The position numbers and the translations under genes were made by a program. From assembly GCA_033439765.1 (NCBI GenBank), contig JAULSN010000006.1, positions 2,170,001-2,234,000 on the forward strand: a DNA stretch of 64,000 bases. The letters run 5' to 3'. The notes below the pieces were generated by a model, which saw only the letters and a program-made list of their open reading frames with translations, did not search any database and was not told the origin of the DNA. Below, one piece after another: positions 1 through 10,428 of the stretch (position 1 is its first letter; every line of letters begins with the position of its first letter). The stretch comes from Lasiosphaeria ovina (lineage: Eukaryota; Ascomycota; Sordariomycetes; Sordariales; Lasiosphaeriaceae).

Positions 1-2565
1 CACAGCCAAATGGTTCCAATATCTTATCTTCACGTAATTCTATCAAACGAGCGTGGGCTAGCCTCAAATGGCCCAGCAAGCAAGAGAGAGCGAGGAAGCT
101 CCTCGATGATATCTCGCGATACAAGTCAAGCATGGCGCTTGAGCTCATGAAAAGCAACAGGCAAGGCTTCTTTGGACCAAGTTAGCCTGTCACTAGATGT
201 ATTCTAACTGAGTTGCAGTGGCGATCTCCGTAACGTCAAAGACGACATCCAACACCAGGGGGCCATGCTTACCAGTATCCAAGACACGCTGCGCAAAAAG
301 GAGGAAGCAGATCTACTGGACTGGATCTCACCCTTGAGGGTCATGTACCGGGAGGCGCACGAGATGACCGTACGTAAACGCTTTGGAACAACCGGAAGCT
401 GGTTGTCCGAGCATCGGGCCTACCAACATTGGTATTCCCGTCCCGACGGCGGTGGCGGCTTCTTCTGCCTCGACGGCCTTTCTGGAAGTGGAAAGTCGGT
501 GCTAGCTTCTGTTGTCATTGAAGACTTGTTAAACCGAGCGAAGAACGATGGTCACGTTGTTTTGTATTTCTGCTTTGCCATGAAGGATGCGACGAGAAAC
601 TATCTGGCAGCCCTCTATGACACCATCGTCCGACAGATGCTGCTGTACAGCTCTGTCGGGTATGAGGATGTCGCGGATCTGAAGCGGAAGTTTCTGGGGG
701 AACACCCAACACGAGACACCTATTTCAACCTTTGCAAGAAGCTACTGGCACGAATGGGAAGAGTGTACCTGGTGGTGGACGGAGTTGATTCTTTCGAGTG
801 CCGAGAATTTGGGCTTTTGCTGGAGTTCCTTGACGGCCTCGTCTCGTTTGCCAAGGCAGCATCGACCATGGACACATCATCTGGTACGGCAACAAAAGAT
901 TCGCAGTCAGACGTCTCAACGGCAGTTGTGTCAACGATCGTGGACACGGCCAAAGAGCAGTCGCTACCCTCACCACCAATCGCATCTGGCCTCGATCTGC
1001 GAACCTTTATCACGACCCGACACCTTTCCGAAATCCAAAAGCGACCCAAGCTGGCCCAGAAGATCGATTACCACCTCAGATTAGATCAGCACGTCATGAA
1101 GTCCGATATACGTGCTTTTATCGAGAACCAGATTGAAGAGATGGACAATGAGTGTCTTGATGCCATGGGACCGGATTTGCAGCAAGCCGCAATCGATCAG
1201 ATCGTCAAGAAGAGTGATGGCAGGTGAGCAACCCATATTTCTCCCTGCACTTCAAAATGCATCAATCTGATGTCTCCAAGGTTCATTCAAGCTGTAATGC
1301 ATGTCCAGCGCATCAGGGAGCTCTACACAATTGAGCAGATTGAGGATGCAATCACAAACATGTCTAGCGACCTGGACTCCACATACAAGCAGATCCTTAT
1401 AGACATTCTGCCCAACTTTCCAAAAGCCGATGACCGCCAGGCTCTCAAATGCATGCTCATTTGGCTCTGTCAAGCTAACTACTGCTTGGACCTTCCCGAA
1501 TTTGTTGCTATGACAAACCTCAAGGCTAACCTCGACGGCACGATCAACAAGAATGCCATTCCGATCCGACCCGAGGCATTTTGTTGGCGCCTCGGTCCGT
1601 TCCTGAACCTCGACCGACACGTGGATCCTCCCGAGGTGAACCTCAGCCATATGACCATGGAGGTCTTCTTCCCCTCAGGAGCATTGCTACAAACAGACCC
1701 CCTGCATCCCGAACTTCAAGAATTCCACGTGGATCCCCTGCAATCACAGAGATTTCTCGCTAAGGAGTGTCTCCGGTTTCTTCAAATGCGCGATTTAGAC
1801 AAGACGTTGGCCCCCCTGGCATCGTCAGCTGATTACGAGGAGAAGACTAAAAAGAGTAACCCCTTAGCAGGCCTCCACGGGGGGCTAGGGATTTTGAAAA
1901 GCCATGACGAACACAAATGGGTGTTAGCAATGGGCGAGAGACTCCAGCCACGGCATGGATGCCTCGGGCTCCAGTACGCGGCTATCAACTGGCCGGATCA
2001 CGTCAGGCGGGCTCAGTATACTCCGCAGGAATTTAGAGAGCAGGTCTTGCCCCTCTTGAATGACTGGTTCAAGGTCGGTCAGGGACGCTATCAGAGCTGG
2101 CAGGAGGCGCACGCCTACTATTGCTCGTCTTCGACGTGTCCCTGTGACGTTTGGCAGAAGCCTGAGACTTTTCTCGATGTCTTTGGCCTATTGGAATTGA
2201 ATCGGAAGGCCAGTCTAGGCGCTGGTGGAGAGGAGAAACACGAAGGAGATAGTGGTGGACTGACAACTCACATTGGCGTTCAAGCACCACACGCGAACCA
2301 GGAAAGGACAGAAGAGTCAAGATGCAGAGCGAAAGTCGACTGCCAAAGCTGCGGGGGCCGTCACTCAACGCACGCGCCGGCAGGGCATGTCCTTAGCCAA
2401 ACAGAGGCCTATGCTGTCACGCCAACAGCGCGTATCATACCAGATCTTTACGTCTGCCCGATCGCACCACAGCCGCGGATAGGAAAGAAACAGGGTGATC
2501 CGCGACAGGAGCAAATTAGACGGGCCCTGCAAGACTCGAAGCGGAGGAACATTTCGAACTGTTAG
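1..2565 (+). CDS. NACHT-domain NLR-like protein, 5' end outside the window
   Basis: This is a signal-transducing P-loop NTPase of the fungal NLR-like class, usually tied to self/non-self recognition and cell death. Predicted exons are 1-160, 219-1223 and 1281-2565. Intron 1 (161-218) has a GC-AG boundary and a CTAAC branch site near 204; intron 2 (1224-1280) is GT-AG. All joins keep frame. The first exon is open from base 1 with no start codon, so the N-terminus lies upstream. Walker A reads GLSGSGKS (about 475-500) in the setting FFCLDGLSGSGKSVLAS, and a Walker B-like VYLVVDGVDS lies near 770-785. Helical winged-helix-like sequence follows, with VQRIRELYTIEQIEDA after intron 2. No ankyrin, WD or TPR repeats are visible. 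The last 110 or so residues (from about 2230) look low-complexity and may not be the true C-terminus. Family assignment is firm; the 3' end is not. Confidence 0.8.
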
Positions 2566-4138
2566 CGAGATGAAGCACACGCACATAGACTCGAGGTTGC
2601 GGGTAGGAGAGTGCACGATCCATGACATGTATTTTTACTGTTTTTGTTCCAAACCCTTACATACCTATGTACACAACTTGACAATACAGAACTTGAAGTG
2701 ATAGAAAGAGATATTACACAGCTTGGCACCCATGAAGCCCTTAGCTGACACGCGTGTCACGCAAACAGAATATAGGCTACCGTTCATGTCCATAGGCAGG
2801 TAGTTGTACTATAATAGCAAAGAAAAGAAAATCATCAATCACGTATGTTGCAAATAAAATCATGCGTTGCGTAATTACCCAAAGATTGTTGGCTTTGCCT
2901 GTTCACTGACACAGAAAAGACCTTATAACACACACACAGGTATATGAGAGAGTCTATGAATTAAATGAGTCAAGGTCGAACTGACTGGCATAATGAACGG
3001 TGTAGTGCCTAATTATGTCTGATCGTGCAGCTTGGTTTCGGTTCAACGCTGAGGTAGGCACTTCAGTAAGACACTCGATTTTGTCTCGGAAACATGTGAA
3101 GCCCACACCATTCGCGAATACGCGATGTACAACAGTGGCATAGACGGAAAAGATGTTTTGCCTGGATTGCTGGGGACATATCAGGTGTCTTGCTTCTCGC
3201 CGCCATGCCTCATAGGTGGCAGAAAAGGCCCTGGCATCTAGCACGCAGGCTGGGGAAACGTAAAGTGTGGCATTTGTCTCCTTGAGCACTAGCAAAGTGA
3301 ACTCTCTCTCTTGGTACGAGGTTATTGGATTTCGTGACAGAGCTGAGTTTGGAGTCTCAGGCCCACTTTTGGCACACGAATCTTCAAAGTGGAATTCTCG
3401 CGGTAGTGTCTCCAGGATATTAGATCTTGCACAGGTTCCTAAAATCAACAACACAGTCTTTAACTTGTTTACCAACGCGGCCAGCTATTACGGCCATGAT
3501 GGGGGACAGGTCCACCTGCTGCTCGACGATATCTTCCTTCTTTAAATCGGAGCTCCCTGACCATCATGATTATCACAATTGCCCAACCCCACAGCCGCAA
3601 CAGCACCAACGGTTTTTGGGATTCAACGACCACCCTCAGCTCCAGTCGTATAACCAATCCGAGTCCATGCGAGCCAGGGTCGGATGGATTTGGCGATGCC
3701 CTCATTTGCAGGGAAAAATTGGCCTTAGGGTGGGGGGTTCCAGGCGCAAGGCGCCGTGGGGCAGTTAATTGAGGGTACAGGGCAGGCCATCTGAAAAAGC
3801 GAGCCAGCCATTGAACTATGCTCTTTTAGGTGTAAAAGTCCAATTTTGGCTGGGCTAGTGGCTTGGCGCGATGGCCAAATGTGTCCCTTTTTGTATTCCC
3901 TAGCCATAGTTGCACATATTTAGCACACTTCTTACTAGCGCCTGTTCTCTAGGGGTAACTGTTTTGGCATTGGAGTTACCGATTCGGGATGCGGCTGAAT
4001 CCCCCAGGCTAGCCACGTTCAACGCACCGACAGCACTGTCGGTTCAGAGCCTGATCATGAGTCATTCTTCTTGCTCCTATCGCGACACAAGATTCCAAAT
4101 CTCTCGGTCTACTGCGGCACACTTGAACAGAAAGAAGG
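2566..4138. other. Intergenic; one weak minus-strand ORF
   Basis: There is no convincing gene here. The only sizeable ORF is on the minus strand at 3475-2954 (173 aa, four scattered Cys, no recognised domain, no obvious signal peptide). It could be a relic or chance. The sequence at 2640-2960 is AT-rich and could hold the 3' UTR of the NACHT gene. Confidence 0.3.
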
Positions 4139-5010
4139 ATGTCAGTCTCTACTGGCCCTCGTTTTACTTCCATATCTTTATGCTTGATTATCTGCCTCCG
4201 CGCTAGCCTCGCCAGCACTACAGAAAATACTGCGAGACAGACCATCTTTTCAGGCCCTCAGTTCTCCGCACAAATCCAATGTGTGCGAGACTGTATCGTA
4301 AGCAAGGAAACCCATGGCGCATGCTGGATCGACCGCGTGGCGTCAACCATTGGATGCGACAACAGCGCCGGGTGCGCAGTCTCTATGGGCGGGACAACCT
4401 GGGCAGCGCGCGATGAGTGTTACTGCCGAACGGACCTGCAGCCTGCCGCCCAAAGCGCCATCTCGTTGTGTGTGAGCGCTTCGTGCACTATTGGGGACAT
4501 GTCTGTCAACCTCGCTAGTGGCGGTGCTGTGTATCGGGACTACTGTGGCAAGATCACCACCACTGGTAGCGGAGGTGCGACGGCGGCAGCAACCCCAACT
4601 GGGGGTCCTACCCAGACCGTGTACGTAACCGTCTCTGTGACTGTGTGTTCAGGGGCTGCGGGGGGTTTTTTAGCCCACAATGTGGCGATATTTAACGCTC
4701 TGTCAACTCTGGTATCTACGAGCCTTGACGACAAGATGGACTGAACTAACGTACTCACAGGTCGTCTTCCTTGTCTATAGTTATGACCAGTAAATCTTCT
4801 ACTGACTCCATCTCTCCATCGACTACGAACGAGACGAATCACCCCTCCTCTAGCCCGGCCCCTTCAGGGCAATCCGAGTCCGGGCTAAACCAGGCCGCCA
4901 TCATTGGGATTTCGGCAAGTTTTGCTGGGGTGTTTGTCGCGCTTGTGGCTATCGCTGTTGAGTTGTGCTTCGGTTGCCGTCATGTTCGTGCATGGCGGCG
5001 TCAACACTAA
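4139..5010 (+). CDS. Small membrane-anchored extracellular Cys-rich protein
   Basis: The predicted protein has 251 aa from two exons, 4139-4644 and 4761-5010. The 116-nt GT-AG intron joins a TVYVTVSVTV stretch to a Ser-rich SSSLS stretch in frame. The N-terminus has a hydrophobic signal (SISLCLIICLRASLAS). A Cys-rich ectodomain follows from about residue 45 to 140, including CVRDC, GCDNSAGC, CYCRTDL, CVSASC and a final YC. Next come a Thr/Ser/Pro-rich stalk and one transmembrane helix (AAIIGISASFAGVFVALVAI), then a short basic tail ending RAWRRQH. This is the layout of a common fungal class of cell-surface proteins with a CFEM-like ectodomain. The Cys spacing was not matched to a specific Pfam family. 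Function is unknown; a surface sensor or wall-associated role is inferred only. The ATG chosen is the one directly before the signal sequence. Confidence 0.65.
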
Positions 5011-6002
5011 GATCGGACGTGTATTTGCAGGTTTGGTGGGGGTGGGAGTGGAATAAAAAGCGAAATCCATTTGCGGATTCAATGCTAAATTAGTTGGGGC
5101 GGGCAGATACTTTAGGGTTAGGTTAGCAAGTATCATTCAGGCTTGACAAGTCCCATGCGCTGCTAATGGGCATGTATAGATGCACGTATAAGTACCTACT
5201 AGGACGTCATTTCAAGCTTATATGTATATGAACAATTAGTTTGAAGAAAGTCAGTCTCTGAAGCACACCGTAATTCAATAGTGTTCCTATACAAGTGTAG
5301 ATGGCACTGCCAAGGCAGTAGAGGAGTGCCTCTTCCGCCGCCCCTATTGCAGCTCCAGCCCCAGATCCGAAACGCATCGACCGGCTTCTTCGTCTGGCAC
5401 GGCCCGTATACCCATAGCCACGACGGCAGCAGCTCCCCCGTCGACGCCTACGTCTTTGACTTGAATGGCGTATGACCTTGACAAACGACGGATAAAAAAC
5501 AAATGTGGAAGTTTGGGAGGGTTTTAAATGCATTAAATAGGAGACTGTGCATAGGTGAAAATGTAACGTTAAGGTCAGATTCAACATAATACCAGAAATG
5601 TACAAAACTCATATAAATTAACTCCATCCTTCAAACCAGCTGCGCCGTTCAGCCTCTGGTATCTCATTCTCCAGTTCTTTCAATATCTTGACGCCAAAAG
5701 GTGACAGGAGACAATCCTGGACCTTTTTGTAATCCGCTCCTCTGGATAACACCAAGTTGAGCGTCTCTCGCCACTTCTCCTCCGCCAGTCCGCAACCTTT
5801 GTCACTGGTCCCCACGGAGGCAAATCTTAGCGCCTTTCGTGTAAGCAAGGCTTTTTACAGCTCGAAAGAAAATGTCCCGCAGTTCTGATGGCTCCCATCG
5901 TGTTTTGTGTTCTGTGAGGTACCTCGTCCCTGTTTCGACGTGCTCTGTCGTATTTAAAAGCTCAGTGGATTGATGTCAACTGGCGGTAAACCCGGTGAAC
6001 TT
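5011..6002. other. Intergenic with one short minus-strand ORF
   Basis: No supported gene. A 76-codon minus-strand ORF (5848-5618, ending WFEGWS) has a plausible amphipathic composition but no recognised family. It could be a small hypothetical or the tail of a decayed gene. The rest shows no repeat, RNA or coding signal that I can support. Confidence 0.25.
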
Positions 6003-6678
6003 TTATAAAACACCACACATCGCAAGAATAATGGTACCTGAATCCTCCTCAGCGTTCACATCACCAACATATCCGAGCCGCCCATTTCCAATCCGTGCAA
6101 ACGCGACCGGTGTCTCTCCTATATCGTCAAGGCCAAGATCTTTGACCGCCGAAATCTCGTCAGTGTGGTACCAGATATCGCCATGTGCAACATTCTGCAC
6201 ATTCAAGGCCTTTGGCCCATACCGCCGAGGGAGTTTCACGGCCAAGTCCGGTCCCATTATGCTTGGCTTGAGCGCGAGCGTTGCCCGGCGGTAGGAGCCC
6301 GTGTCCCACCACAAGCCCGCCTTTGCGAAGAATTGCTTCACCAGCAACGGTTTAACGAAAGAGCTGAAATCACCCATAATCACACATGTCCCTCCCTCTC
6401 GCACGTATTGCAAGGCCGCCTCCCAGACCTGAGCATAGTCGCTGTTGTTGGCCAGTGCCTCGTCAGTTATCATCGCGGCAGAGGGCGGTGGGTGTTCTGA
6501 CAGCAGGCGGATGGCTGACTGCGGCTTCTTTGTGCGTTGGAGTTTTGCCTTCAATCCAAGTTTGCTAAGGAGGGAGCCGTATATCTCATCGAAGCTTGTT
6601 TGGCATTGGAGGGAAATCAAGACAATGCGTGGCGGTGCGGTCTCGGTGGGTACGGTCTCGGTGGGTACGCCCGGAACT
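6003..6678 (-). CDS. Conserved fungal domain of unknown function, probable 3' exon of the NACHT-ankyrin gene
   Basis: About 225 residues resemble a domain I have seen repeatedly in Sordariomycete hypothetical proteins. Recognisable stretches are FDEIYGSLLSKL, MITDEAL, WEAALQYVREGGTCVIMGDF, KPLLVKQFFAKAGL, GETPVAFARIGNGRLGYVGD and VNAEEDSGTIILAMCG. The fold and role are unknown to me. The open frame has no ATG near its 5' end: the upstream frame is closed by a TAG at 6704-6702. It therefore needs an upstream exon. A GTAAGT donor at 6759 and a CAG acceptor ending at 6679 would join the ankyrin tail (DQDLTP) to VPGVPTETVPTE in frame, giving an 80-nt intron. A nearer acceptor (TAG ending at 6702) gives the wrong frame. 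The spacing and missing start favour one fused gene; a separate gene with an unseen start is the alternative. Confidence 0.55.
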
Positions 6679-6755
6679 CTGCTCGCCGTGTTGTTAGCCA
6701 CCTACACGGAGAAAAAAAAAGAGCCTAGGCCACGGTTGGGCGAAGATTCAAAAAC

Positions 6756-9700
6756 TTACTGGGGAGTCAAATCTTGATCCGGTGGTGGCAGAGGCGGGGG
6801 GTCGGCGACGGCAGGTACGGCAGGCATGACGACAGATACGGGAGCCGGAAGAGCAGCAGCACCACCGCCCGATTGCGGCCCGATAGACTGCGGTATCTCA
6901 GACGGTCCGGGAAATTCAGTCCCGGCGTAACATGCGCGCAGAACGTTAATCATAGCGTGGCAAGAATACTTTTCGGCGTACCACAACGGGGTCCGGCCGG
7001 CATCGTCACGGGTATCGAAATCGGCGCCGTTTTCGATCAGCAGGCGGGCAACGGCTTCTTGGCCGCCGAAAACCTCACAATCTCCCTCTCCCTCTTCTGG
7101 GCTGATAGTTGCGTTTGCGCAGGCATGGCACAACGGCGTCCGGCCCTTTCTGTCCCTTGCGTTGACGTCAACCCTCCCACTCTGAAGCAGCAGCTTCACT
7201 ACTTCAACGTGTCCCCTCTCCGCCGCGTACGACAATGCCGTACGATCGTCGATCCTGATGTAGTCGTTCTCTACGATCACCCCATATTCCAGCAATGCCT
7301 TAACAACGGCATGCGACCCAGCCTCGGCAGCTATCGATAGCGAACTCCGACCGATACGGTCCAGACATTCAGGATTCACGTAGTCGGCCGTGAGAAGCAC
7401 TTTCGCCACAGCCTCGTGGCCGTTTTTTGCCGCATACGATAGCGGCGTGAAGCCGCTATTCCTCTCTGGGGAGTTGACATCGATGTGACCGTTCTCGAGC
7501 AGCAGCTCGGCAACGAGATGATGGCAACGAGATGATGGCCCTGCTCAGCAGCCCACGACAGCGGTGTCCGGTTAAGCCAATCCGGTAAGTCGGGATTTAC
7601 CCTTCCTGTTGAAAGAAGTAGCCTGACTATTTCAACATGGCCATTCTCGGCAGCCCATGACAGCGGGCTCCTCTCTTCGTGATCCGTGGCATCCAGCTCG
7701 GGCTGCGTATTGATCAAATCCCGGGCGAGAGTCTGCATTCCGAAGTATGCCGAACAATGAAGGCCCGTCATCCTCTGTCGCCCCAGCGTCACAGACTGAT
7801 CGCTAGGTGGTAGTCCACTAGGCCACCACGCGGCCCAGATGGCTTGAAAGGCTGCCTCCAAATGAGCTGTGCTCTCTATGAGACGCGAGATGTATGGGGT
7901 GGCCAGTGACGCCGTGCGAGCGTGGTAGCCCCAGTGTTGCGCAGCGTAACGGTAGAACGGATACGAGCGGAACCGCTGCTGCAACTCTGCCCTGGTGAGG
8001 CAAAAACCAGCGCCAAACGAGTCAAAGGATAAGGCGGTCGCGCAAGCCGAGGCGATCTCCTCTTCGGCCGAGGGAAAAATCTCTCCTCGTCTCCGCTCAA
8101 AGAACTCTTGGGCGGTGCGATGGACCAGTCGGATGATGCAACTAGGACTGTCGACCGTGACCAATCCAGCACAGGTAGATACCATCAGCTGAATGTCGTC
8201 CAAGTTGTCTTGGTCCAAGTCGGAAGTCCCGACTTCTACCCCCAGGGCTTGCTGGAGCTCGAGGATGGTTAGCGGCCTCCTTGCGTAGACAATCCAAGAG
8301 AGAACCCGTATAGCAAGCTGCCTGTGGCCTGCGACCTGGCCCATAATGCGTTCCATGGCCTCACTGTATGCGGTTTCGTACGGGTCCTCGGCAACCGTCA
8401 GACCTAGGAGCGCATTGCGCAGCGCCTTGGGTGACGTCTTTCCGACGAGGGCTTGGAGGTGAAGCTCAACAAGCTGGAACCTGGGTAGCACGGTCAGAGG
8501 CAGCGTCCAACAAGAGGGGTGCCTAGGCGGAAGAAAAAAGGCACATACATCCCGTCCGCAGCCTTGGTGATTTCAGTTATGATCTCCTCCTGCAGCTCGG
8601 CCCTACTGCCCACGAATGGCGGCAAGCAAAACATGCGGCTAGCGAGATATTTCCGTACATCTTCGTCTCTTGCTCTAATTTCCAAGACTGTAGCGGTGTC
8701 CTGGAATATCTGCGTAATCTCGGGTATGAACCGAGACGTTGTAAAAACGTTCGCCCCTGTGTGCGACTGGAGGTCCATGATCTCCGAGATAAACCTCGAT
8801 CGACAGCTCTCGGATATGGGACACTCATCAAGTACATCGACGACGATGAAGGCTTTTGCATACAGAGATATCACAGAGCGAAGAGCGGCCGAAAAGTCAT
8901 CAAACGACGGTCGCATCAGCTTGCCGCTCAGCCTGGCGTAGAGTGACCTTATGACGCCGGGTATAGATGGCTGACCCTGGGCTAGCTGCCGCACCAGACT
9001 CGCCAACAACTCTTCGGCTTTGTCTTGGCGCCGAAAGTTGCAGTAAATGTACGCAACGCCGATGCTTCCTTTGTTCTCCGCTTCCTGGGAATGGGCGACA
9101 AGCTCGTCAACCACCGCCGAAGTGAGGATCGACTTTCCGGCGCCCGGAATGCCCGGGCAGAAGAGCGTCTGGCCCTTTGCCTGAATCCACGTCCTGAACT
9201 CGGCGGATTGGGGCAGCCACTGGCCCGTTCCGGCTTGGCGGCGGGCCGAAAGGTCGCTCTGCCGCAGAGCAAAATCGGTTGTCGTGACCCAGTCGAGAAC
9301 ACGGCTGCGCTCCTCGGCAGCCTCTCGGTTGTCCTGGTCGAGGCGCAGCGAGTCCATGCCCTGACGTATATGCTGTTGCTCCTGCATGCCCTGCTTGACA
9401 TGCTGGTGTGTGCTTACGGCGAGCGTCACGGCATCGATGGTGACAAGCTGATTCAACGCCACGCATTGCCTGTGAACGTTTTCCACAGTCTCTCTCGCGG
9501 CTTTGGCGAGGAACGCTCCCCTCAAGCGTTCCCACCCGTGCCTAGCCTGAGCACGCTTTTGTAGGTCCTTGAGGATAACCTCTAGCGCAGCGTGGCAGGC
9601 CGATATCGTTGCCTGGGCGCCTGCCTCCTGAGCCTGTAGCGCCGAAGGAAGGCCGTGAATGGCGTCTTGGAAATTCTTGTTGACAACTATGTTTGTTTGT

Positions 9701-9858
9701 GTTTCCGACAAGGCCGTTTTGAGGGTTAGGAGTTCGCCGATGAATATCTTGGCGTCGTCTGGAGCATTTTTCCAGTCCTGGCCGAACTTGGTGCTTGCGT
9801 TGATAATCTGCCCGATGACAGTAACAAGGCCAATAATACCAAGGGGATCGGCCATCAT
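6756..9858 (-). pseudogene. NACHT-ankyrin NLR-like gene with frame broken in the ankyrin repeats
   Basis: The minus-strand gene starts at 9858 (MMADPLG). Exon 1 is 9858-8549, followed by a 68-nt intron (8548-8481, GTATGT donor, CAG acceptor). The join rebuilds an ATG codon in ADGMFQLVELHLQAL. The N-terminal 190 or so residues match the helical region found before fungal NACHT domains. Walker A is GIPGAGKS (about residue 240), Walker B is AFIVVDVLDEC, and TTSRFIPEI follows. After the winged-helix region come ankyrin repeats (SPLSWAAENGHVEIVRLLL, TPLSWAAEQGHHLVA, SLSIAAEAGSHAVVKALL, TALSYAAERGHVEVVKLLL). A perfect 14-bp tandem duplication at 7510-7537 shifts frame in the middle of a repeat. Removing one copy lets the ankyrin frame run through to 6761. 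As given, translation would stop at 7376. Every other part is intact, so the lesion looks recent. Expected role: cytoplasmic non-self sensing. Confidence 0.85.
7510..7537. repeat. Perfect 14-bp tandem duplication (two copies)
   Basis: The unit GCAACGAGATGATG occurs at 7510-7523 and again at 7524-7537. Fourteen is not a multiple of three, so the extra copy causes the frameshift in the ankyrin region of the minus-strand NACHT gene. Confidence 0.95.
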
Positions 9859-10428
9859 GACGCGCTGGCGCTGGCGAGCGGCTTAGGTAGTGCCTAGGCA
9901 AGAGAACATGAAGCAGATGTGCGCCGGAGATTCAAATCATATAGTAGCAGCATCGGGAGCCTACTGAGGTGCTCAAAATCTGGGCTGGGTAGGTAGGCAT
10001 CCAACGCGCTCACAGTTTCCTTGGGGTATTAGGATTCCCGCGGTTATCTAGAATTATATCATTGGTCGGTCTACCCCAGTGTGGACAAGTGCTGCTGCTC
10101 GGTGGCCTTGAGTGGCTACTTCCACAGCACAGAAGTGGAGCCGAGGGAAACCATTGGTTGTGATCATGCCGGCATCCCATCATTGTGTAACAGTCTGCAC
10201 GCATTGAGGCCTACCACAGCGAAGTGGACTTAGCCAATGGATGGGTGGGGTTTGGCCGCGGGAGGTTTGGATGGTGCCCAAGGGGGAGTGTGGTCTCCCC
10301 ACCATATCTGATCCCTTTTCTCCCTCAAATATTCCTCGGCCCCCAAATCGTGTCGCGGCATCTCGCTAGGAATCTCCCGTCAGAGTCTCGAGGCTTTCTA
10401 TTCGGGTCTAACTACTCATATCAACGCA
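9859..10428. promoter_or_regulatory. Divergent intergenic region between the NACHT-ankyrin and MYND-SET genes
   Basis: The two flanking genes are transcribed away from each other, so this stretch of about 570 bp must hold both promoters. I see no clear TATA box or other nameable element. A short CT-rich tract (TTTTCTCCCTCAAATATTCC) near 10,317 is typical of fungal 5' regions. Confidence 0.4.
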
